64,000 bases of DNA, from positions 3,100,001 to 3,164,000 of the forward strand of contig OZ244794.1 of the NCBI GenBank assembly GCA_965219915.1, read 5' to 3'. Positions 8,411 to 15,590 of this stretch are shown one piece after another. Source of the stretch: Bin80 sp965219915. Lineage in GTDB: Bacteria > Bacteroidota > Rhodothermia > Rhodothermales > Bin80. The translations under genes and the position numbers were made by a program. The notes under the pieces are model-generated. The model did no database searches. It worked only from the letters and a program-made list of their open reading frames with translations, and was not told where the DNA came from. Each line of letters begins with the position of its first letter. The first letter of the stretch is position 1.

Positions 8411-9547
8411 CTACATTAGCGATTCAATAGCATCCAACAACTGATCCCATCCCAAGGACTGTTTTTGCCGTCGAACCCCTGCCGTCAGACTAGCCTGCAT
8501 ATCATCCGCAAAATACCGCACGATGGCACTGGCCAATGCGGCAGCATCGTCGGGAGGCACAATGAGTCCGGCCTCCTCGTGGGGTACGATTTCGGCGAGG
8601 CCACCAACATCCGTAGTAATAATCGGAACTTCAAACTGATATGCAACTTGGGCAACGCCACTCTGGGTTGCAGACAAGTAAGGCTGAACCACAACATCAG
8701 CAGCAGCAAAGTAATCAGCTACTTCATCTTTGGGAATGTATTGGTTGACCAGCTTTACCTGATTCTGAAGATCAAGCGATTTCACCTTCTTTTGGTAGGG
8801 TTCTTCATCGTCATAGAATTCTCCTGCGACCAACAGGCGGACATCCGGCAGTGCATCCCGAACTGCCGGCATGCTGTCCAAGAGCACATGCAAGCCCTTG
8901 TACCGACGTACAAAACCGAAGAAAAGAATCACCGGCAAATCCTTGGCCAGTCCCATTTTTTCGCGTGCCCTAACACGGTCTGAGGGTTTGCCGAAACTAT
9001 CATATACCGGGTGTGGCGCGAGGGCACGTGAGCAACTAACCTTCAACTGATCAAGGTCTCTATCCACCGCCGAAGACATTGCAACGCATCCTTGCATCGC
9101 CCCGAAAAAATAACGACCTAACACCACGTCACCCGGCCTTCGCTCGTGTGGAAGCGCATTATCAACAACAACGATTGATTGAATATTTTTTCGTGCAAGA
9201 ATCCTTGCGATGGTACCGAATACGGGGGCAAAAAATGGAATCCAATAGCGAAAAATGACCACGTCAGCTCCCAACTCTTGGATGCGTCCAGCTGCTCTCC
9301 ACCAGGAAAACGGATTGATGGCATCAATCAGCCGCTCCGCATCTACTGCGCGCTCTACTTTCGTTCCAGTTTCGTATTGCGTCCGACCTGGAAACAACAG
9401 CGACGGATACTGGCGCGTAAAGGTGACAGCGTGAACCCTATGTCCACGTTCCAGAAGACATGCAGCCATGGTTTCAGACAGATGTGCGATACCTCCCCGG
9501 TAAGGGTACATCGGTCCAACCAGTACAATTCGACGACTATCAGCCAT
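8411..9547 (-). CDS. GT4-family glycosyltransferase
   Basis: A 378-residue GT-B glycosyltransferase. It begins with the Gly-rich nucleotide-binding loop of GT4 enzymes (IVLVGPMYPYRGGIAHLSE, residues 7-25), continues with ADVVIFRYWIPFFAP, and has the donor-binding half from about residue 205 (VILFFGFVRRYKGLHVLLD) through LLVAGEF. The acceptor/phosphate region reads VQPYLSATQSGVAQVAYQFEVPIITTDVGGLAEIV, the form seen in a GT4 subgroup where the first Glu of the Ex7E motif is replaced. Likely cytosolic and involved in surface glycan synthesis; sugar specificity is unknown. It is the first gene of a two-gene unit with the pseudo-M28 lipoprotein and is divergent from the BtuF-like gene at 9862. Confidence 0.85.
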   Translation of the reverse strand: MADSRRIVLVGPMYPYRGGIAHLSETMAACLLERGHRVHAVTFTRQYPSLLFPGRTQYETGTKVERAVDAERLIDAINPFSWWRAAGRIQELGADVVIFRYWIPFFAPVFGTIARILARKNIQSIVVVDNALPHERRPGDVVLGRYFFGAMQGCVAMSSAVDRDLDQLKVSCSRALAPHPVYDSFGKPSDRVRAREKMGLAKDLPVILFFGFVRRYKGLHVLLDSMPAVRDALPDVRLLVAGEFYDDEEPYQKKVKSLDLQNQVKLVNQYIPKDEVADYFAAADVVVQPYLSATQSGVAQVAYQFEVPIITTDVGGLAEIVPHEEAGLIVPPDDAAALASAIVRYFADDMQASLTAGVRRQKQSLGWDQLLDAIESLM

Positions 9548-9861
9548 TTCCTGCCTGTTCCGGACAGTGATGTTTTAGGAATTATATCAAAACTCGTTCT
9601 TCGTGATCCTTGGCCTGGCCGGCCCCTCACAAGAATTCGGTTGTCGCGCAGTCCGAATACCGTCAGGGCTCCTCATGATGCTACTCCTTCCATCTTGTTT
9701 GCATACCAGGATCGGTAACCCCGGTGAGCTCCCCACTGCGCTGATTGAACCAATATGGACATGTTTATTGAACTAGAGGCGCAACAGCTTCAGGAATGAT
9801 CAGTTCATGCCTCATTCATAAAATACCGGATAGCTAACGATCCCCCATTTGAAAACCAAGC
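9548..9861. other. Divergent intergenic region between GT4 and BtuF-like genes
   Basis: A 314-base region with no credible gene. It contains a GC-rich patch (about 9609-9625) and a 6-bp inverted repeat at 9634-9657. I looked for a cobalamin riboswitch because of the BtuF-like gene downstream and did not find the conserved core. Confidence 0.5.
9634..9657. repeat. Inverted repeat ATTCGG-N12-CCGAAT
   Basis: Perfect 6-bp arms (9634-9639 and 9652-9657) around a 12-base spacer in a divergent intergenic region. It could be an operator or a small hairpin; no T-run follows, so it is not a typical terminator. Confidence 0.35.
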
Positions 9862-10803
9862 ATGATTAATCATCGCATTGTATCTCTTATTGCAAGTGCC
9901 ACGGAAATCGTATGTGCTTTAGGGTTTGAATCAAGCCTCGTTGGCAGATCTCATGAATGTGACTACCCACGGACGATTGGGAATATCCCAGTATGCTCAT
10001 CTTCAAAGATCCTGACGAATTCATCCAGTGCTGAAATCGACGACCAAGTACGAACGATTGTGAAGGACGGCTTGTCTGTTTACAATGTAGACTCCAAACA
10101 GTTAGATGAAATCTCGCCCAGTGTCATCATCACGCAAACCCAGTGTGACGTATGTGCTGTGAGCCTAAGTGACGTGGAAAAGGCAGTATGTGAGTTAGTG
10201 AGTTCGGCGCCTGCAATTGTTTCACTCGAGCCAATGTCGCTCAGTGATATCTGGAGAGACATCCAAAGCGTAGCCGATGCCTTGGGAGATTCAGACAGCG
10301 GTGGAGAACTTGTGTCAAATCTTCAGAACCGACTTGAATCATTACGTATCAGAACGCAACAAATACCTCACTGGCCTACGATAGCCTGTATTGAGTGGAC
10401 GGAGCCGCTGATGATCGCTGCCAACTGGGTTCCCGAACTTGTAGATTACGCCGGTGGTGTCAACCTTCTCAGTAAGTCAGGGAAACACTCAGAATATCTT
10501 TCGCTGGACGAGCTTGCTGCGTCCGAGCCAGAAGTGATTGCCATCATGCCTTGTGGCTTTGATATTGACCGTTCTCTACGCGAGATGAAATCGCTCACGT
10601 TCAGCCCACAATGGAAAATCCTCCCCGCTGTACAGAATGGGCGAGTCTATGTCACGGACGGCAATCAGTATTTTAACCGCCCTGGCCCACGGATTGTGGA
10701 ATCAGCGGAGATTCTTTCAGAATGTCTTCATCCGGGTTGTTTCGATTTCGGGCATCAAGGGACGGGGTGGATCCCCTGGCGACCCGACCGAAGTTCTGGT
10801 TAG
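9862..10803 (+). CDS. BtuF-like cobalamin/metal-chelate binding protein without signal peptide
   Basis: A 313-residue protein of the periplasmic-binding-protein class III family (COG0614, BtuF/FhuD/FepB type). It opens with RIVSLIASATEIVCALG, the family signature, continues with LVGRSHECDYP, then PSVIITQTQCDVCAVS, then WVPELVDYAGGVNLL and an end lobe EPEVIAIMPCGFDIDRS. The C-terminal tail with an FDFGHQGTGWIPW-type end is found in the cytosolic-looking cobalamin-binding protein subgroup. There is no signal peptide, so either it acts in the cytosol or its N-terminus is misjudged; no upstream in-frame signal was seen. No BtuC/BtuD genes are adjacent. A role in corrinoid handling is inferred from the family only. 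Confidence 0.75.
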   Translation: MINHRIVSLIASATEIVCALGFESSLVGRSHECDYPRTIGNIPVCSSSKILTNSSSAEIDDQVRTIVKDGLSVYNVDSKQLDEISPSVIITQTQCDVCAVSLSDVEKAVCELVSSAPAIVSLEPMSLSDIWRDIQSVADALGDSDSGGELVSNLQNRLESLRIRTQQIPHWPTIACIEWTEPLMIAANWVPELVDYAGGVNLLSKSGKHSEYLSLDELAASEPEVIAIMPCGFDIDRSLREMKSLTFSPQWKILPAVQNGRVYVTDGNQYFNRPGPRIVESAEILSECLHPGCFDFGHQGTGWIPWRPDRSSG

Positions 10804-11201
10804 AATGCGTTCATGTCTGCCGGATTGCGTCTGCAGCGTCCATAGAGTCTTGTTGAGTAAATATCACGGAGCTGCCTCCTGGCTATCCAGGAAGAGGCTG
10901 TTTTCACGCAGTTTCTCAACAATCCTGAGCGATTTCGCAGCCCAACAACGAGCTGTTTTTAAAGGCGCCCGACCATCCCTTTGCGCGTTCGGACAAAGCT
11001 CCAATACTTGATAAGTACGTCTGTACCTCTCGCGGCCGTGGCAAAGATCCTGGACACGGGAAAACTGTCAGGGGCTGAACAGCTATTGATGAACCCCGCT
11101 GCGCTGACGGGACATCGAGTGGATCAATTGACCTATGTTGATCTGCATGATGGCAGGGAGTGGCCTGGCAATTGGGTTTCAATGACAAATGCGCTGAACA
11201 C
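10804..11201. other. 398-base region without a clear gene; possible gene relic
   Basis: Plus-strand pieces that look protein-like occur in different frames. One reads NELFLKAPDHPFARSDKAP before running into a stop near 11090. Another, one frame over, reads AKILDTGKLSGAEQLLMNPA (about 11038-11097) and stays open into the antisense of the fucose-isomerase-like gene. The switching of frames suggests a frameshifted relic, but I do not recognise the family, and chance is possible. Confidence 0.3.
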
Positions 11202-12821
11202 TTATGTCCACTCCTTTCCACAAAGGAACGTTTCTATACCCAACTCTGCAAAAGCAGTTGCCTTTGTAATCAACGCCTCCTCTGAATTGCCTGAATCGGG
11301 TACATATACAACCTGGATGTGGTTTGCTTTGTGCCGTGCCATAAACTCCCTTCGAGATACCCCCTGAATTATTGCATGCATGATTGGCCACTGATGTGTC
11401 GTGGACTGCCAGCGCCGCTCGGTTTCTTCATCCGGCAACGAAAGCACGTCTCCAAGTCCAAGGTCCGCTTTTAGTCTGCCATCCTCCACGAAAATGCGAC
11501 TCCAGACGATTTGGCCGGGCTTGCTTATCCCCTTGACCGTCCCTCCCCCCAGAGGGAAATACATTGGCGGCTGCCGCTCACTTGTTGTACCACCGTAACC
11601 GTCAATAAAATGGGCTGGAGGGGCCGCCCCGGAAATCTGAAATACCCAGACAAATGAGTTTTCGTACTGGTCACCCCATCGGACATCATGCAATGTGGTT
11701 TCCGGGGGATATCCGAGCGACCGCCATATGATTGAAGTTATATATGCATCCAGTCCAGCACATTCATCCACTTCATTGAAATGGACGAGAGCCTGACCGG
11801 CATAGAGTTCTCGGCTTCCATCACGGCTCATAACTGGTGGACGCTCCGTATTGTTGAGCAACCCTTCCACCAAGTCTGATGCTGGAAGGAGGTCTTTCAA
11901 GCCTTGCTGATACTGAATACCAATCGTATCACAGCCAAAATCATCAGCAATTCGGAGGGCGGCGATGTACGTTTTGAGTTGCTGCATAACCTGAGCTTCC
12001 GTAAGCTCAGTCGCTTCATCCGTCCCGAAATTGAAAGTCATACCCCGCTCCTGAACCCACGCAAGGCAGGATGCTGCTTCTTCGTCGGTCACTTGAAGGG
12101 ATTCGTAATAAAGCGCACTCTGGCTTAGGCGCTCTTTAAACATCCCCACCTTATTTAGCAAATGGTCAGGAATGATCGCATTATACATCCCCATGCACCC
12201 CTCATCAAAAACCCCCATAATGGATATACGGTCTTTGATTTTCCTGGCAATATGCTCCCCTTCCACACGGGCGCTACCAAACCTTGACTCATCCACTTGC
12301 TCAAAAGGCACCGCATAAGATTTTTCCTCCATCACATTCTTCCCGGAAAGCCAGCGCGAAAGCTGTCTTCTGAAATAATCATCCGTAAAATCCTCGCTCC
12401 AAAGCGTATCGTATGGTACACCGGCCTTGGCGAGCGATCCATTTAAATTCAACATCCCCACCAGGCCCGGCCACGTACCGCTCCAATTGGCAACCGTGAG
12501 AATTGGACCCTTATGCCGCATCAACCCCGCCAATACATGATGGGAATACTGCCAGGCAGCAAACACGACCACGATCGGGCTCTCAGGATGAATCCCCTGG
12601 AAAACCTCACGTCCATACTTCTGGCTGTCTATGAAACCATGTCCCTTGTTCACGTCTACCGGATGCCCCCGCACGACATCATATCCGCTTGATCGAATGG
12701 CCCTCGCCACTGCAGCCTCAACGCTTTCCTGCTCCGGCCAGCAGGTCTGGTTGGCAGAGAGACGCAGATCCCCACTGGCAATAATTGTCACTTCGGGAGT
12801 ATCTCGACTAGCTAATCGCAT
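11202..12821 (-). CDS. L-fucose/L-arabinose isomerase-like protein
   Basis: A 539-residue protein resembling the L-fucose/L-arabinose isomerase superfamily (aldose-ketose isomerisation, metal dependent). Family-like features are a middle stretch ANWSGTWPGLVGMLNLNGSL, the segment MGVFDEGCMGMYNAIIPDHL with a candidate metal-binding Glu, then MTFNFGTDEATEL and a C-terminal beta-rich domain with FPLGGGTVKGIS and a His-rich end. Members of this broad clade in environmental genomes are often uncharacterised, so the actual sugar is unknown. The ATG at 12819-12821 is preferred because AAGGTG precedes it at a good distance; an upstream GTG at 12902 would add 27 unsupported residues. It stands alone, with no sugar kinase or aldolase beside it. 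Confidence 0.7.
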   Translation of the reverse strand: MRLASRDTPEVTIIASGDLRLSANQTCWPEQESVEAAVARAIRSSGYDVVRGHPVDVNKGHGFIDSQKYGREVFQGIHPESPIVVVFAAWQYSHHVLAGLMRHKGPILTVANWSGTWPGLVGMLNLNGSLAKAGVPYDTLWSEDFTDDYFRRQLSRWLSGKNVMEEKSYAVPFEQVDESRFGSARVEGEHIARKIKDRISIMGVFDEGCMGMYNAIIPDHLLNKVGMFKERLSQSALYYESLQVTDEEAASCLAWVQERGMTFNFGTDEATELTEAQVMQQLKTYIAALRIADDFGCDTIGIQYQQGLKDLLPASDLVEGLLNNTERPPVMSRDGSRELYAGQALVHFNEVDECAGLDAYITSIIWRSLGYPPETTLHDVRWGDQYENSFVWVFQISGAAPPAHFIDGYGGTTSERQPPMYFPLGGGTVKGISKPGQIVWSRIFVEDGRLKADLGLGDVLSLPDEETERRWQSTTHQWPIMHAIIQGVSRREFMARHKANHIQVVYVPDSGNSEEALITKATAFAELGIETFLCGKEWT

Positions 12822-13412
12822 TCTAACACCTTGTTTTGTCTGGATAAATCTCGGCGGTCGGTTGATGGAGGACCCTCTCAGTGATTGTGTCTCTAGAATC
12901 ACTCATGCCTGCGAAGGATATCTTTTTATCAGTTCGAAGATCAAGTATGGCCATATTTTGCTGAACTAATAAAAATGATAGGATCTCTAAACCCAACTGG
13001 TTCCTCATCTTGGACAAAGTGCATGCCTTGGGGGATACTTCGTCGGATCACAGTCCAAGAAGCGCCGTAACCCCAGGCCCTCGCACCGATCCTGATCCCC
13101 ACCTGCGAAGAAGTGTTCAAACGCCCCGCCAAATGTGTTTGGAGAGGAACAGGGGGCGCTAGAAAAAATAGGTCCTCTGACAATCATTTATTCTTTCCCT
13201 GAGGTCATGAATAGCACGCTCCGGTTGCACATGGAATCACAACAGAAATATACCCAATCAGTTCTAGATTTCCTATAATCCAGACTTGACCACTGGCCTA
13301 CTGCCATCGTTATTCAAGAATGTCTGACAATCCCTGCCAACTGTGTACTGCAACAGTAGGTAAGGCATTGCGTATCCAGTGAAGAAGCCTTGAATAATTA
13401 TCCACATACTCC
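12822..13412. other. 591-base intergenic region
   Basis: Divergent region between the isomerase-like gene and the DUF4342 gene. Short frames exist on both strands (for example 12941-13187 minus), but none has a recognisable domain, good ribosome-binding site or partner, and I treat them as chance. No RNA gene or terminator was identified. Confidence 0.45.
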
Positions 13413-13739
13413 ATGAATACACGCAATATAGGAGACCGCGTAGGAGAACGGTTTGAAGAAATTAAGTTAGAGGGATCGCAATTGGTGGACAAAGTAAAAG
13501 AGCTAGCCAAGGAGGGTAAAGCTAGAAGAATCACAATCATCAAGGACGGGCGAACGTTGGCAGAATTCCCCCTGTATCTCGGCCTGGGCGGTTCTGCCGC
13601 AGCGGTCCTGGCCATGCCATACCTCGCTGCGATTGGGGCGATCGCCGCACTTGTGACAGAAGTGACGGTGCGTATTGAACGCGATCCCGTAGACGGCATC
13701 GAACGGCGGCCCTCAGAGAACGATGACGATCTGCCGTGA
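13413..13739 (+). CDS. DUF4342 protein
   Basis: A 108-residue protein matching the DUF4342 pattern: an N-terminal helix with EEIKLEGSQLVDKVKELAKEG, then the strand ARRITIIKDGRTLAEFPLYLG, then a hydrophobic Gly/Ala segment (about residues 55-82, AVLAMPYLAAIGAIAALV) and a last strand EVTVRIER. The acidic tail (RPSENDDDLP) is outside the usual domain. The biochemical role is unknown; in some family members the domain follows a UBA-like segment, absent here. Its TGA overlaps the GTG start of the next gene (GTGA), so translation of the two is probably coupled. Confidence 0.8.
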   Translation: MNTRNIGDRVGERFEEIKLEGSQLVDKVKELAKEGKARRITIIKDGRTLAEFPLYLGLGGSAAAVLAMPYLAAIGAIAALVTEVTVRIERDPVDGIERRPSENDDDLP

Positions 13740-14701
13740 GTGTATCCTTCGCCGTAGGATTTGAAGATATCCGTGCGGCAGCCGGTTTACTCCAGGGCGT
13801 AGCGAATAATACGCCTGTTCTCACTTCGCGTACACTGGACATGCGTGCGAACGCGCGTGTTTACTGCAAATGCGAAAGTTTTCAGCGTACCGGTGCGTTT
13901 AAGTTTCGGGGAGCTTACAATGCATTGAGTCGGATTCCAAAGGCAACCCGGGAAGTTCTAACCTTTTCCTCGGGCAATCATGCTCAGGCAGTCGCACTTG
14001 CAGGATCACTCCTGGATATCCAGCCAACCATCATTATGCCCCGGGATGCTCCAGAAGTGAAGCGTGAAGCCACCGAAGCTTATGGGGCAAATATTATTCC
14101 CTATGATCGAAGCGAAGTTACCCGCGAAATGCTCGCACAGAAGCTGGCTACCGAGCGCGAGCTACCGATCATTCCTCCATATGACCACCCCCACATTATA
14201 GCTGGCCAAGGAACAGCAGCATTGGAATTACTGCAATCTCAACCAGAAATCGAATTACTTCTGGTACCCTGTGGCGGAGGTGGACTATTATCCGGTACGA
14301 CAATTGCTGCTCATGCAATTCGACCTAGCATTCGTGTCATCGGAGTGGAGCCGGCCACGGCGAATGATGCCGCCCTCAGTTTCAAGAGTGGTACGCTACA
14401 TACCGTTCACAATCCGCAAACAATTGCAGACGGTGCACGCACACCGTCACTCGGGGCACTGACCTTTCCGATCATACGCGCCCTTGCCTACGATATTGTT
14501 GTCGTTACGGAAGATGCCATCATGGGCGCCATGCAGTTTCTGTGGAAGCGCATGAAACTTGTTGTTGAACCAACCGGAGCACTGGGCGTGGCTGCTCTAC
14601 TGAGTGGCGTTATTTCTGCAGACCGCAAGAATGTGGGGGTAATTATCAGCGGTGGAAATGTGGATTTTGGCCAGACACCGGCGTGGTCAAAACCCACTTA
14701 A
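13736..14701 (+). CDS. PLP-dependent threonine/serine dehydratase or serine racemase-like enzyme
   Basis: A 321-residue fold-type II PLP enzyme. The PLP lysine is in RTGAFKFRGAYNAL (Lys56), followed by SSGNHAQAVALAG, the substrate-carboxylate loop, and GGGGLLSG for the PLP phosphate. It lacks the C-terminal ACT regulatory domain of biosynthetic IlvA, so it resembles catabolic threonine dehydratase, serine racemase or threo-3-hydroxyaspartate ammonia-lyase; these cannot be told apart by eye. It starts with GTG overlapping the stop of the DUF4342 gene. Cytosolic. A weak hairpin follows the stop codon. Confidence 0.9.
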   Translation: MSVSFAVGFEDIRAAAGLLQGVANNTPVLTSRTLDMRANARVYCKCESFQRTGAFKFRGAYNALSRIPKATREVLTFSSGNHAQAVALAGSLLDIQPTIIMPRDAPEVKREATEAYGANIIPYDRSEVTREMLAQKLATERELPIIPPYDHPHIIAGQGTAALELLQSQPEIELLLVPCGGGGLLSGTTIAAHAIRPSIRVIGVEPATANDAALSFKSGTLHTVHNPQTIADGARTPSLGALTFPIIRALAYDIVVVTEDAIMGAMQFLWKRMKLVVEPTGALGVAALLSGVISADRKNVGVIISGGNVDFGQTPAWSKPT

Positions 14702-14745
14702 TGCGGTAGATATACTCAAGTAAAACTTCCCACCTATTCGGATTT

Positions 14746-14770
14746 AATGAAATGCGAGTGCTTTTTCATT
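14746..14770. terminator. Weak stem-loop between convergent genes
   Basis: AATGAAA (14746-14752) pairs with TTTCATT (14764-14770), with a short inner GC/GC pairing. The outer arms make A- and T-rich flanks on both strands, as expected of a bidirectional terminator between convergent genes, but the stem is AT-rich and imperfect. Confidence 0.35.
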
Positions 14771-14957
14771 ATTCCTGAATGTACATCCCCATCTTCCGAT
14801 GCCAAGAGTACGATTACCATGCCGGACTCTCAATACCTCCGCCGTTACTGTTAAGAAGATCTATACCGTGAGCAAAAGATTGCGCAGTCTCTGCGCATCT
14901 CTTCGGTGGCGGTGCGCAGACTTATGCTGGCTGGCTCCAACGAGCGCGTGCTTGGCC

Positions 14958-15590
14958 CTATTTCTTGTATTTCACAGAGCAGCCGTAAGGTCGGGAGATC
15001 GGCGAGGATACTTCATCGCCGTTCATGGCCTCTTCCAATGCCGCACGGACATAGTTGTTGGCCAACTTGGTCTTCTCATAACTGGCACGCGGCTGGTCGT
15101 CAATGCCGCCTTTGTAGATCAAGACACCCTCCTTGTCGATGATGTACATGTGAGGGGTGGTTATCGCCCCGTACATCTTGCCGACATCACCTTCTGGATC
15201 CAGCAAAATGGCGGACTGCATGCCACCCATCTTTTCATTTTCTGCGTTCATTTCGTCGGATTCATAGTATCCCTGCGTGCCCGGAGCGGACGACACAATA
15301 GACAGCCATTTGACGCCTTTCGCGGTAAACTCCTTCTGAAGCGCCGGCATGTTGCCGGTTCGGTAGTGACGCTCAACGTATGGGCAGCCGAAATTGAGCC
15401 ACTCCAAAACAACAAACTCACCCTGCAAGCTTTCCAGGTCGTACGACTCGCCGTCGGTGCCCGGAAGCGTGAATACAGGAGCTGGCTCGCCGATTTCGGC
15501 TTCGTCAGAAGAACCTTGCTGCTTTATACCGATGGAAACCAGCACGAGAAGCAGCACACTGAGATAAGCGGAGGCGTGAAACTCTTTCAT
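14958..15590 (-). CDS. Exported thioredoxin-fold redoxin (AhpC/TSA-type)
   Basis: A 210-residue exported thioredoxin-fold protein. An N-terminal hydrophobic segment (about residues 8-22) serves as signal or anchor. The domain starts IGEPAPVFTLPGTDGESYDLESL and has a single active-site Cys in FVVLEWLNFGCPYVERHY rather than CxxC. TTPHMYIIDKEGVLIYKGGID carries the cis-Pro, and a conserved-looking C-terminal end PYGCSVKY supplies a second Cys that could resolve a disulfide. This is the layout of peroxiredoxin-like redoxins. Its ATG overlaps the stop of the dsbD-like gene by four bases, so it is probably reduced by, or works with, that protein in the periplasm. Confidence 0.85.
   Translation of the reverse strand: MKEFHASAYLSVLLLVLVSIGIKQQGSSDEAEIGEPAPVFTLPGTDGESYDLESLQGEFVVLEWLNFGCPYVERHYRTGNMPALQKEFTAKGVKWLSIVSSAPGTQGYYESDEMNAENEKMGGMQSAILLDPEGDVGKMYGAITTPHMYIIDKEGVLIYKGGIDDQPRASYEKTKLANNYVRAALEEAMNGDEVSSPISRPYGCSVKYKK

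Noticed and set aside
9700..9861. Possible cobalamin riboswitch before the BtuF-like gene
   Set aside because: Only a weak CCGGTG/CCACTG-like resemblance; the conserved B12-box core and its flanking helices are absent.
12941..13187. Minus-strand ORFs in the 12.8-13.4 kb gap
   Set aside because: No recognisable family, no convincing ribosome-binding site, and overlapping alternative frames of similar length.
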